A stretch of DNA of 64,000 nucleotides from Scilla litardierei (GCA_030789695.1 JAULAV010008774.1:62001-126000); one strand, 5' to 3'. Positions 1 to 10,622 are shown, numbered from the stretch's first letter. Made by a program: numbers and translations. The notes: a model not told the origin generated them from the letters alone.

Positions 1-1951
1 TTGAAGATGGTGATATCTCGGTTCTAACGGACATTTTGGTCGATAATTTTGAGCTCGGGAGTATTTTTTACCTTTTCTGTAAGATATGGATCTTTTTATT
101 AAATGATATGATTTTTCTAGCCTATGTTTGTCTTCTCTTATTTTTCTATAGATGATTGCGATCTCTCGGTTCAAATGGAAATATTAGCGGATTTTTCTGA
201 ACTCGATGCTATTTTCTACATTTTATTGTTGATATGGATCTTTTTATTAAATTATATGATTTTTATAGCCTACGTTTGTCTTCTCTTATTTTTCACTTGA
301 CGATGACGGTTTCCTGGTTCCAACAAGAAATTTTTGCAGATTTTTTTGATCTTGGGGCCATTTTCTGTATTTTGGAAGATAACGACCGTTTTATTAAATG
401 CTATTATTTTTTTGTCCACTTTTGTTTCTATTAGATTATTCATTGATGATGGCGATCCTCGATTCACACAAATATTTTTGAGGATTTTTATGAGCTCTGG
501 GCTATTTTCTGTATTACCTGGAAGATATCGATCATTTTGTTAAATGATATAATATTTTGGCCTAATTTTGTCTTCTCTGTTTTTCATTAAATTTTGTGCT
601 CTCTCGGTTTTGACGGATATTTTTGCGGATTTTCTTAGTTCGGGGATATTCTCTACATTTTATGGAAAATAAGAATATTTATATTAAATAAAATGATTTT
701 TATTGCCTAATTTTGTCTTCTCTTATTTTTCAGTTGAACATAGTGATCTCCAGGTTCTAACGGATATTTTTGCAGATTTTCTGAGCTCTGTGCAATTTTC
801 TTTATTTTATGGAAGAAATGGATCTTTTTACTAACTAATATGATTTTTAAAGCTTAATTTTGTCTTCTATTATTTTTAAGTTGAAGACGGCGATCTCCCA
901 GTTCCAACAGACATTTTTTGCTGCTTTTTCTGAGTACATGGCTATTTTCTACATTTTATGGAAGATATGGATCTTTTTATTAAACGATAAGATTTTTATA
1001 ACCAAAGTTTGTCTTCACTTATTTTCCAGTATAAGATGGCGATCTTTATTTTGAATGAAATGATTTTTTGGCCTAATTTTGTCTTTTCTTATTTTTTTGG
1101 TTGAAGATGGCATTCTCTCGATCCCAATAGACATTTTTGTAGATTTTTCTGAGCTCCGGGCTACTTTCCACATTTTCTAGAAGATAAGTATCGTTTTATT
1201 AAAAGATATGATTTTTGGTCTAATTTTGTCTTCTTTTATTTTTTTCCCGTAGAAGTTGGCGATCTCCCGGTTCCAACAGATATTTTTTCAGATATTCCTG
1301 AGATCCGGGCTTTTGAAATTTTCTAGAATATATGGATCGTTTTATTAAATGATATAAGAGAAGACAAAATTAGGCCAAAAATGTCCATTGGAACCGGGAA
1401 ATCGCCATCTTTAACTAAAATATAAGAGATGACAAAATTTGGAACCGGGAAATCGCCATATTCATCTATAAAAATGTCTGTTGTAACCGGGATATCGCCA
1501 TCTTCGACTGAAAATATTTTTATATACCATTTTCTAAGCTTTGTGCTATTTCTACATTTTAAGAAAGAGATGAATCTTTTTATTAATTGATAAGATTTTT
1601 CTAGCCTAAATTTATCTTCTGTTATTTTCTTGTTGAAGATGGCGATCCTTTTGTTAAATGATAAGATTTTTTAGCCTAATTTTGTCTTCTCTTATATTCC
1701 AGTTGTAGATGGCGATCACCCGGTTCCAACTGACATTTTTGCAGATTTTTCTGAGCTTCGGCCTATTTTCCACATTTTTGGAAGATATGGATCATTTTAT
1801 TAAATGATTTGTTATTTGGCCTAATTTTGTCTTCTCTTATTGTCCAGTTGAAGATGGCGATCTTCCGGTTCCAACAGACATTTTTGCGGATTTTTCTGAG
1901 TTCGGGGCTATTTTCTACATTTTCAGGAAGATATGAATCTTTATATTATAT
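1..1951 (+). repeat. Satellite A array, left block
   Basis: This block is a head-to-tail array of a degenerate monomer of about 148 bp. Each unit starts near TTGAAGATGGCGATCTCCCG, passes through GGATTTTTCTGAGCTC and GGAAGATATGGATC, and ends with TTTTGTCTTCTCTTATTTTT. Adjacent copies are diverged and some are shortened. The order of variant monomers (starts near 1, 165, 297 and 440) is the same as at 24440 onward, so the block is one phase of a higher-order repeat. The array ends at the target duplication GACAT (1952-1956), where a copia element inserted. I see no gene; short open frames here are chance products of AT-rich sequence. Confidence 0.9.
1344..1510 (-). repeat. Reversed satellite A monomers
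   Basis: Within the plus-oriented array this stretch reads as the reverse complement of the monomer (AGAGAAGACAAAATTAGGCC, then GGAACCGGGAAATCGCCATC). It holds shortened reversed units. The same reversed block recurs at 23160-23385 and 25764-25925, so the inversion is older than amplification of the higher-order unit. Confidence 0.8.
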
Positions 1952-1956
1952 GACAT

Positions 1957-2105
1957 TGTTGTGAATGGTTATTAATCGGAGTTGGTTTAGATTCTGGGCT
2001 ATCTTAGAGATAGGCCCATATCAATGTAGCCCATATTTGTATTCTCTCATATTGCCCATAAATAAAAAGATGGGGGCTCCTCCCCCAGTAGTTGATTCAT
2101 TATCA
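1957..2105 (+). repeat. 5' LTR of the outer copia element (149 bp)
   Basis: It starts TGTTGTGAATGGTTATTAAT and ends GTTGATTCATTATCA. It matches 20806-20952 along its whole length with about 10 differences. A CATAAATA box near 2057 corresponds to TATAAATA in the 3' copy and is a plausible TATA box. At about 149 bp the LTR is very short for a plant copia element. Confidence 0.9.
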
Positions 2106-2482
2106 GCACGAGCCTCTAGAAAATTTTCCACAAAATTTTTTTCGTTCGTTGCGAAGGCAAAGGGAGACGGGAGATCCACGCGCGCGGTGCAAGGCTTCCT
2201 CAATCGAGTGTCGTCATCCGTGTAGGGCTTCGTTCAACCGTCGCAATATCCGGAGGATGGATATAGAGGTAAAAATAGCTTAAAACGATGTTTTAATCAT
2301 ACGTATGACTGTTCTACCCCTAGATCTCGCAAGATCGATATGGGGATTCGCTAGATCGCCCAAATACGACGAACTTTTCATCCCAAAAATCAAAATTTTA
2401 GGGTTTTTCTTGTGTAAACCCTAACCCATACCCGCCGGCGGCCTAGCCGCCGGCCATCTTCCCCCTATCCCATCGTCCATGG
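2106..2482 (+). other. Leader of the outer copia element, first part
   Basis: Untranslated internal sequence following the 5' LTR; it resumes at 14696 beyond the nested Sirevirus. The first bases (GCACGAGCC) should hold the primer binding site, but I could not match them with confidence to a tRNA 3' end. The last five bases, CATGG (2478-2482), are the target site copied by the Sirevirus. No coding sequence is visible. Confidence 0.7.
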
Positions 2483-3217
2483 TGTAATGCCCTGCTAAGC
2501 TACTACACAAGTACTAGAGAGGGGGTGAATAGTACTTTAAAATAATTAAGAAGATAATTCCTAATTATCTTGCAAACTCTACTAAACAATGCAGAAATGC
2601 GGAAATGTAAATGTTAGACAACAAAGAAACAATCGCAAACACACGATATTACTGGGTTCGGATCCACCCAAGTCTCCCCGACTTGTTCCCGGTGATCCTA
2701 CGTCCCAACCACCCGGATCCCCTCCGGATACTTGAGTTAGAAACCCTAACTCCAAATTTGCACTATGAAATACTTGTGAAGAACCTTCACCAAGTCAAAT
2801 CATACACAAAGGAAATTGTGACTCCCACAACCCGGGATCACAAACAAACTCTCACAACCGAGAGTGAAACACTTACAATATGAAAGTAAATGAAATACGA
2901 AATTGCTTACCGACAAAGTCCTATGCCTTCAGTATAACTTACGATTTAGGGCAAAACGGATTTTGGGGAAGATGAAGAGGCACCAAACCCTAGCTCCAAG
3001 ATGTAGATCAGCGATGGAGAGCTATGAGGTTGTTGGTGACCTAGAATCAAGCACTTGGCTTGGAAGGCTCACAATCAATGAATCTCTCTTTTGAAATAAG
3101 AGTGAGGGAGAGATTCTTGAAAGGAAATGAATGAGCTTTAATGAGATTGAATGCTTTCTCTTTGATCTCTAAACTTCTCTTAATATCAGCCTTGAGTGCA
3201 ATGAATGCAGCACACCA

Positions 3218-3230
3218 AGTATATATAGGT
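3218..3230 (-). promoter_or_regulatory. TATA box in the 3' LTR of Sirevirus 1
   Basis: The minus strand reads ACCTATATATACTTGG, a clear plant TATA box just downstream (in transcription sense) of the inverted-repeat cluster. Transcription from this copy would leave the element and run into flanking leader sequence at lower coordinates. The transcription start is inferred to lie about 30 bp further on, not seen. Confidence 0.6.
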
Positions 3231-3289
3231 TAGAGGAAAGAGAGAGAGAAAAACGTTTCAATTAAAGCTCCAACGGCTCTATTCTGAAC

Positions 3290-3835
3290 CAAACTAGTCG
3301 GTCAAAGAACAACCACTGACCGACTAGTTCATCAACTAGTCGGTCGGTCAAACAGCATGAACCGACTAACTGGTGAACAGTGAAGAGATGAAGTTTCAGA
3401 CTTAAAGAACTAGTCGGTCCAAGAAGACTTGCCAACCGACTAGTTTCACAACTAGTCGGTCGGTGAGTGTTCATAGACCGACTAAGAGATAAAACAAATA
3501 GTGTGAGTACAAATTGATTTAGTCGGTCCAAGAACAAAAGTTGACCGACTAGATCATCAACTAGTCGGTCGCCAAATGTACATAGACCGACTAGCGATAA
3601 ACAGTAACTTGGCATGTACAGGGAAAGCTCAACTAGTCGGTCTAAGAAGCATCACTGACCGACTAGTTCACCAACTAGTCGGTCGATGAGTCAACGTAGA
3701 CCGACTAACTGTAAACAGTAAAGAGCTTAGAATTGAGAAGGCAAACTAGTCGGTCCAAGAAGCATTGCCGACCGACTAGATCACCATCTAGTCGGTTGGT
3801 TCTTCTTCTTGAACCAACTAACATGCACAAGAAGT
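3290..3835. repeat. AGTCGGT/ACCGACT inverted-repeat cluster, 3' LTR
   Basis: Five units of about 113 bp start near 3293, 3408, 3518, 3631 and 3744. Each unit has four half-sites in the order AGTCGGTC, GACCGACTAG, CTAGTCGGTCGG, GACCGACTAA, with spacers of about 8-15 bp, so each can fold into two hairpins. I count about 19 exact AGTCGGT or ACCGACT half-sites; the last one is degenerate. Every half-site holds an ACCGAC core on one strand. The same units occur in the other LTR (13755-14285) and between pol and ORF3 (6990-7270). Confidence 0.88.
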
Positions 3836-4224
3836 CGCGAATCGAAGCGCGATGCTTCGAAAAAGTTCGTATGGACTTCTACTAAGATCCTAGCTCTAAG
3901 ATAGGAGCGTTATGAAGATTAAAACGTAAGACCTACTCAAGGCTTAACATTCTACGGAACGAAGCTAGAAGACTATAAATAAAACTTGACGAACCGTCTT
4001 CGAAAGCTTCGATCCGAATCTTCATGACTTCTAAAATGGTCCATAAGCTTCAATAAAGCTTTAGGCATACGATCACGTGCTTTGAGAAGTTTCGAGACGT
4101 CGCTTTGGATGTTCATATGAATTTGGCGACGATCTCCATAACTGCGCTCACAAAGAGTTAGTTCACGATATATTTATGTTTGTTCATCATCCAAAACCAA
4201 ATCCGGGGAGTCCAATATCGAACA

Positions 4225-4238
4225 TTCTCCCCCTTTTT
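4225..4238 (-). promoter_or_regulatory. Polypurine tract of Sirevirus 1, plus upstream copies
   Basis: The minus strand reads AAAAAGGGGGAGAA directly before the 3' LTR, the primer site for plus-strand DNA synthesis. Two further purine tracts with GGGGGAG lie upstream at about 4299-4310 and 4511-4523. Multiple polypurine tracts are an established Sirevirus feature. Confidence 0.8.
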
Positions 4239-5142
4239 GGTGATGACAAACCAACATAAATAATAATCAAAAATAATGATTCAAATGTAATTTACTTACT
4301 CCCCCTGCATTGATGACACGTTAATTCCAAAATGAATAATAATAATACGCATCAAGCAGACGCGTAAAGTATAAAAATGAGAATCCATTATTGAAATATC
4401 GGATTTGAAATCCAATTTTTATATCTTAACTCCTCCTGAATCTAACATATCAAATTAGATTCTTGGAAAAATGCTTTAAATTATCATTTAGCTCATCGTC
4501 ATTATTATATCTCTCCCCCTTTGGCATAAGCAAAAAGAGTTGGAGGAGATCGACGACAACAACAATGGCTTCAAATAAAAGCACGGGAGTCGTAGAATAC
4601 GACCACTGTCCAAATGACACCAAAGGAAAATACGAATTAAGTCAAAGCGTGTCAACGAGACCAAAGTCGAAAATCGATAAATAAAATCATCAAAACTCAA
4701 ATCAATTTTACAAATTGAGTTATGGAATATACTCTCCAATATCAACATTCTTGGTTAATTTAGTGAATGGAAAACAATTCTATGTTTTCATAAAATGAAT
4801 TCTATTTAACTAAGTATTATCGTCGAGCGACGAAATCAAACATCAGAGACATAAAAAAATATAAAATGTGCACAACATAATGTAAAAGTCAACAACGATG
4901 TATATATATAAATGAAGCAAGGGAACTACAAAATGATACATCCGTCAACATACATAAGAGCGATCCAACGATCGAAGCACAAAATACATATATATCACAA
5001 AAGACATCGGAGTATCACAAAACATACATATCCATCGAAATACATCAAAATATCCAAAATACAGAACCACACTCTATCCTACCCAAACTCTCTCACACTA
5101 CATAAATCATCCAAAGTGCACGAAGAGAGTCCTTAGAGAAGC
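4239..5142 (-). other. 3' untranslated region of Sirevirus 1
   Basis: AT-rich sequence between the stop of ORF3 and the polypurine tract. It holds the two extra polypurine tracts named above. I see no coding sequence, tandem repeat or RNA gene. Confidence 0.7.
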
Positions 5143-6726
5143 TCAGGAGGCAGCAGGAGGATCTGTAGCAGCAGCAGGCTCTGCAGCAGGAGTGGTCATC
5201 GGATCAGCTGAAGTGTCCACGGGAGCGATGGGATTGGCCTCGGGAGCACCAGTCGTAGTATCCACCGCAGGAACGGTGGCAACAGGTATGCTCTCGGGGT
5301 CACCAGCTGACGAAGCAGCAGCACCAGAAGTGCCCTCAGGGGCACGAGTAGCAACACGAACAAGCTCCTCGATCTCCTCCTCATCCAAATCCTCCTCGTC
5401 AGAGACTGACGGAGGGATCTCAATACCCAAACGAGAGGCGATACGAGCAAGTATCTCCTCAGTACGAGCATAACGAGACTCCATACGTCTCACTGAACAT
5501 GCGAGCTCGTCAAGAGTGGTAGAGGGAGCAAGAGCAGCAGAGGCTGAAGCAGACGCTGAAGTAGATGGGGTCGTCCTCTGAACGTGACGAAGCGCCGCAA
5601 GAGACTTCTTGACGGCCGTCGCATTCAGAGGGGGACCGAGGGGACGCTCATCATCAGGTGGCAAAGGGACACGAAAGTGACGAAACACGAGTGTCAGAAG
5701 GCACAGATATGGGATATGAGCAGACTTTATGGACTTACGGATACACTCGAAAGAATCCATCTTATCGAGTATGATCCGAGCCCAGTTAATCTCGCTCCCC
5801 ATGAAGATGGCATAGATCAACTTCAGGAATGGCTGGGAAGGCAAAGAAGAGGAGTCGTACTTAGGAAGTAAGCACGACTTCAGAATCAAGTTTAGGACCC
5901 AGCCATTAGGCTTGAAAGACTTAGAAGGCACGCCAATCATGGCAGGAGGGATCTCATGGAAAATCTCAGAAAGTATAACCTGATCGAGGGAAGAGATGTC
6001 ATCGACGGAAATATCAGAAGGGAGGAGGCCAGACAACGAGCAACCAATCAACTCTCCTAAGATTTCTACCGTGAGGACAATCGGTGTCCCCAAGACAGTC
6101 GTCTCAATAGAGTGGGTCTCGTCGTACTGACCCCGGACACGGTTGGTGTAAAAGAGTTTGACCAGACAGGGGTAAGGGTGTGGATTCGCCTTAGGGTCAT
6201 AGCGAAGATAATCGATAAGACCGAAAGACGACAGAAGATCAGCTAGGCCTGGGAAGTCTGAAAACTGTACGAAATACTCCAACAGCAGCAGACAGTGTTC
6301 GATACGGTTATATGCCATAAGACACAATGGGTCGTCGCGACATAATGAGATATCAACACCGCCAACTGGCATTGGAGCCTTTCCCTTAGGCTGTCGTGTG
6401 GAAGTACGGGGTCGAGAGCTAGACGTAGGTTCCCTAGGAGGGGGTGTAGGATCCCTATGGGTCTCGGTCTCGGGTATGTATTCCGTGTCGGAATCAGAAG
6501 GAGGTGTAGGGGCACAGAATGAAGCAGGTGAAACAGGTTGCTTCCTAGGCTGAGATCGGACTCGGGGTTTCGCTATCGCTGTCCTCTTCTTCTTAAGAGG
6601 AGGCGACGACGAAGACGGATGGGTTGTCTTCGAACGGCGTTTGGGTTGCGAGGGTTCCCTAGGGGGCAACTCGATGGTCATAGGGGACGGATGAGAGGGG
6701 TCGATCGGAATCCTTGTCTTCTCCAT
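5143..6726 (-). CDS. Sirevirus 1 ORF3, putative plant transposon protein-like
   Basis: Intact frame of 527 residues downstream of pol. I chose the ATG at 6726 (MEKTRIPID); seven further upstream codons are open but begin with TTG. Residues about 1-115 are Pro/Ser/Arg-rich and basic with nuclear-localisation-like KKKR and RRSKTT stretches. A globular region spans about 120-365 with a YPCLVKLFY..RVRG core and a later LTLVFRHF block. The C-terminal part has a possible coiled coil (about 390-420), an acidic run (EEDLDEEEIEEL) and an Ala/Pro/Thr-rich tail. The core resembles the family annotated as putative plant transposon protein. I see no signal peptide, hydrophobic membrane span or furin-like site, so the name envelope-like that is often given to Sirevirus third ORFs is not supported. 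Its homologue is at 43911-45355. Function is unknown; nucleic-acid binding is only an inference from the basic N-terminus. Confidence 0.85.
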   Translation of the reverse strand: MEKTRIPIDPSHPSPMTIELPPREPSQPKRRSKTTHPSSSSPPLKKKRTAIAKPRVRSQPRKQPVSPASFCAPTPPSDSDTEYIPETETHRDPTPPPREPTSSSRPRTSTRQPKGKAPMPVGGVDISLCRDDPLCLMAYNRIEHCLLLLEYFVQFSDFPGLADLLSSFGLIDYLRYDPKANPHPYPCLVKLFYTNRVRGQYDETHSIETTVLGTPIVLTVEILGELIGCSLSGLLPSDISVDDISSLDQVILSEIFHEIPPAMIGVPSKSFKPNGWVLNLILKSCLLPKYDSSSLPSQPFLKLIYAIFMGSEINWARIILDKMDSFECIRKSIKSAHIPYLCLLTLVFRHFRVPLPPDDERPLGPPLNATAVKKSLAALRHVQRTTPSTSASASASAALAPSTTLDELACSVRRMESRYARTEEILARIASRLGIEIPPSVSDEEDLDEEEIEELVRVATRAPEGTSGAAASSAGDPESIPVATVPAVDTTTGAPEANPIAPVDTSADPMTTPAAEPAAATDPPAAS

Positions 6727-6989
6727 AAGCGTGACGAGACAAAGCAAGAATCAACACTAGATAACCCTAAAGATCAACCATAGCCGAAACCCTAGAAATT
6801 GGAATCGATATAAACCCTAACCCTAGGAGCTAAACCATAACCCTAGAGAGCTAGACACAGCTAGGAGACAGAGGCTAGGAGAGATCGACGGATGGCGACG
6901 GTGGGGATGGCCGGAAAGTGGCCGTAAATCGATCGGAGATGGAGTGGAAGTCGAAGGGGCACTGGGGTTTTTGACAAAGAGAGGGAATA
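6727..6989 (-). promoter_or_regulatory. Putative leader/promoter region of ORF3, Sirevirus 1
   Basis: Read on the minus strand, the sequence between the repeat cluster and the ATG is pyrimidine-rich (CATCTCCGATCG, CGATCTCTCC). It then contains CTAGGGTTATGG, CCTAGGGTTAGGGTTTATA and CTAGGGTTTCGG, which look like AGGGTTT (telo-box type) motifs common in plant 5' leaders. No certain TATA box is visible. This is compatible with a separately transcribed ORF3, but promoter activity is an inference. Confidence 0.4.
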
Positions 6990-7270
6990 TCGATCGACTA
7001 GAATGAAAAATAGTCGGTCGTGGGCTGATAAAAATGATTGGAAGTCGAAAAGACCAAGCAGTCCCCATCACAATTAGTCGGTCACAGTTCAAGCACTGAC
7101 CGACTAGATGATGATCTAGTCAATCGGTCAATGAGCTTGAACCAACTAATTATAAACAGTAACAGAAGCCAAAAAAATCTGACAAGAATTAGTCGGTCTA
7201 AGCTCATTCACTGACCGACTAGAACTGAATCTAGTCGGTCGGCCAATGAACTTGGACCGACTAAGAGAGT
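6990..7270. repeat. AGTCGGT/ACCGACT cluster in the pol-ORF3 spacer
   Basis: Two complete units and one partial unit of the LTR inverted repeat, with exact half-sites near 7009, 7077, 7098, 7194, 7213, 7234 and 7256 and degenerate ones near 7119 and 7141. Spacing and half-site order match the LTR units. The sequence lies between the end of pol (7516) and the start of ORF3. Confidence 0.85.
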
Positions 7271-7515
7271 CCAAAAATTTTAGAATCAGAAATTTTGAGT
7301 TCTCTCCTAATCGCACTTGGACGAAACATCAAAATACTCTCACTAATCATTATACTACCCCATTAAACATCGAAAATCTGAAATTTGACGTTTACGAACA
7401 AATCGAGCGAAAATTCTGAAAATTCGACGAAAAAACCAGAAAATTCCAATAAATCTAGCATGTGCAAATATAATGAAATTGAATAGCATGCAAGATTATT
7501 GAATAAAAATGAATC

Positions 7516-10500
7516 CTAAATCTCGGATTCACCCATAATCCCCAATTCTCGACGTAACCGCACAAAGGAGTCTTCCTTTAGGGGTTTCGTGAAAATATCG
7601 GAGATTTGCTTCTAGGTTTCAACGTACACTAATATGATGTCCTTTTTAGCAACATGATCATCTAAGAAATGGTGACGGACATCTATGTGTTTCGAACGGG
7701 AATGGTGTATCGGATTCTTAGAGAGACATATTGCACTTTGGTTGTCCACCATGATAGGGCAAGTATCACAGTTTATACCAAAGTCTTTAAGTGTGTGTCT
7801 CATCCAAAGAACCTGAGCACACGCGGCACCGGCGGCAATGTATTCCGCCTCGGTGGTTGAAAGTGATACAGAATTCTGCTTCTTGAAAAACCAAGAGACA
7901 AGAGAATTTCCTATAAAATGGCAAGTGCCACTAGTACTTTTCCTGTCGGATTTGCATCCCGCATAATCTGTGTCACTATATGAGATTAACTCATATGTGC
8001 TAGATTTTGGATAAAGTAATCCAAAATCAAGTGTGTAACTTAAATAACGGAAAATACGTTTTACCGCTACTAAGTGAGATTCCTTAGGTTGAGACTGATA
8101 ACGAGCACGTACACATACGGCAAACATAATATCGGGCCTACTTGCGGTAAGATAAAGTAAACTACCTATCATACCTCGATATAGACGAATGTCTATATCT
8201 TTACCACCCGCATCTTTATCAAGATGTGTAGTCGTGCTCATCGGAGTCTTCTTCCCGGAGGCATTCTCCATTCCAAATCGCTTTAGCAACTCCACCGTAT
8301 ACTTCGTTTGGTGGATGAAGATTGCATCGTTCATTTGGCAAATTTGGAGACCTAAGAAATACTTGAGCTCACCCATGTGGCTCATCTCAAATTGATCCTT
8401 CATCACATTAGAAAACTCATCGCAAAGAGCAAAGTTAGTAGCACCGAAAATGATATCATCAACATAAATTTGAATTAAAATTATATCATTATTCGAATAC
8501 TTAACAAATAATGTGGAATCAACTTCTCCCATTTTAAAACCTAAATTCAAAAGAAAATTCTTTAAACGGTCATACCAAGCTCGAGGAGCTTGTCTCAGAC
8601 TGTAAAGTGCTTTCTTAAGTTTGAAAACATGGTTTGGGAATTTTTCATTTATAAAACCTGAAGGTTGAGAAACATAAACTTCCTCAACAACATCTCCGTT
8701 TAAAAACACACTTTTAACATCCATTTGAAATAATTTAAAATCCTTATGGCATGCAAAAGATAACAATAATCTAATTGATTCTAATCTAGCTACCGGAGCA
8801 AAGGATTCTTCGAAATCAATACCTTCCTCTTGCCGATAGCCTTGAGCTACTAACCGAGCTTTGTTCCGGACGACGATTTGGTTTTCGTCGGTCTTGTTCT
8901 TGAAGATCCACTTTGTCCCTATGACGGTGTGGTTCTTCGATGGGAATGGAACAAGCTCCCAAACCTCATTCCTCTCGAATTGAATGAGTTTCTCTTCCAT
9001 GGCAAGGATCCAAGCGCTATCTTCGCACGCTTCATTAATATTCTTTGGCTCTATCGAGGAGGCAAATGCACAATGAGCGAAGTAGTTGACTTGCGATCTC
9101 ATCTTGACACTATCATGAATATTGCCAATGGCTTGCTCATAAGGATGGTCACGAATGGTATGAAGCCGTTTGGGAATTCCCTGATCACTAGGAACATTCT
9201 CAAAAACTTCATTAGTCGGGTTAGTATCAATAGAATCATTAGAATTAATAGAATTAGAATTACCAATTGAATCACATAAGACATCCATGGCGTCATCATC
9301 ATTAGTAATTCTAGTTGGAACAAATCCTTCATTAAATGAAACATGAAGTGATTCCTCGATCGTTGAGGTTCGTTTGTTGTATATCCGGTAGGCTTTGCTA
9401 CGTGAGGAATATCCAACAAAAATCTCCTCATCGGATCTTGGATCGAATTTGTCCAAACTACCATACGTTTTTAATAAAACATTTTGCACCGAAAACACGA
9501 CAATGTTTAACTTGAGGCAACCTACCAAACAACAATTCATAACAAGTTTGTTTAGTGTCAGGGCTCAAAAGTATCCTATTAAACATAGCAAGCGGTGTGT
9601 ACCGCTTTCGCCCAAAATTGATGGCCAAGTTGGCTATCATCAAGCATAGTGCGAGCACACTCCACTAGCGTCCTATTCTTTCTCTCAACAACACCATTTT
9701 GAGGAGATGCGCGAGGAAATGAAAAGGTGTGTGTAATACCAACTTCATCACAAAATGTTGAGAAAGACTCATTCTCAAATTCTCCTCCATGATCACTACG
9801 AATAGTGACAATGGTGGTTCCAATGAGATTTTGTACTTTCTTAACAAAAATTGTGAAGTTTTCAAAAGCATCATTTTTATTACTTAAGGAAAATACCCAA
9901 GTAAACCTAGAAAAGTCATCAACGATGACAAGTCCATATCGTGCATTTCCTAATGAAGCAACTCTAGTTGGCCCAAATAAATCTAGATGTAATAGCTCTA
10001 GTGGCCGCTTAGAAGAAATGCTTTTCTTAGGTTTAAAAGACGATTTTGGAAGCTTGCCTCGTTGACACGAGTCACAAAAGCTTTTCTTTTGAAAGACTAG
10101 CTTAGGGAAGCCTCTAATAGATTTTAACTTGGAAAGCTTAAATAGTGTTCCAAAGTTCACATGACCAAAACGTCGATGCCATAAGTGTTGTTCACTTGTG
10201 TTGGCAATGATACATTGTTCATGTGATCTTGGAAGATCTAGGATATATATATCCTTATGGAGTGTGCCGGAAAACAATACATCATTAGTATTTTTATTCA
10301 AAATATGGCACATTCCTTTTGCAAAGCTAACTTTGTAACCTTTGTCACAAAGTTGGCTTATTGAAATAAGATTGTGGTTTAATCCTTTATCAAGGTAAAC
10401 ATCACATATAAGTGGTTTAGAAGGATTACCCACTTTACCAACACCTATGATGGTTCCGCTCTCGTTGCCTCCAAAGACGACGCGGTTTCCATTTGCAATG

Positions 10501-10622
10501 GGCACCACTCCGGAGAGCAATTGAGCGTCACCCGTCATGTGTTTTGAACACCCGCTATCGAGTATCCAATTATTCTTGGAGCCAAATTTGGATTTGTTGC
10601 TCCGTTTCTTTTTCTTGAGTAC
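7516..10622 (-). pseudogene. Sirevirus 1 pol (PR-INT-RT-RNase H), broken
   Basis: Copia-type polyprotein on the minus strand. Protease: WILDSGCSKHMTGD just upstream of 10538. Integrase: HLWHRRFGH with CDSCQRG zinc-binding region, then the catalytic acidic residues in HLDLFGP, VIVDDFSRF and DHGGEFEN. Reverse transcriptase: [24 protein letters not shown] and the YVDD site at 8455-8466. RNase [14 protein letters not shown] and TEAEYIAA. Lesions: a frameshift near 9580 (after HTACYV), another near 9470-9540, and a stop at 7612-7614 after which homology continues to a stop at 7516-7518. All catalytic motifs that I can see are conserved, so decay is recent. The start is uncertain: the frame opens after an AG near 10623 with no obvious ATG, as expected for a gag-pol product. 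Confidence 0.88.

Larger units (their letters stand above)
2483..4224 (-). repeat. 3' LTR of Sirevirus 1
   Basis: On the minus strand it starts TGTTCGATATTGGACTCCCC (the other LTR has TGTTGGATATT) and ends GGGCATTACA. Its plus-strand left end contains CTAGAGAGGGGGTGAATAGT, a block typical of Sirevirus LTR ends. It contains the inverted-repeat cluster at 3290-3835 and a TATA box near 3220. It is about 98% identical to 12944-14690 by eye. Confidence 0.93.

Noticed and set aside
3262..3615. Minus-strand frame of 117 codons in the LTR (also 13728-14081)
   Set aside because: It is a translation of the AGTCGGT/ACCGACT repeat units and lies in both LTRs; no independent evidence of coding.
5192..5473. 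Plus-strand frame opposite the ORF3 C-terminus
   Set aside because: A shadow of the low-complexity Ala/Pro/Thr-rich tail of ORF3 on the other strand.
5143..6747. Calling ORF3 an envelope gene
   Set aside because: Position fits the usual Sirevirus env-like label, but no signal peptide, transmembrane span or cleavage site is visible.
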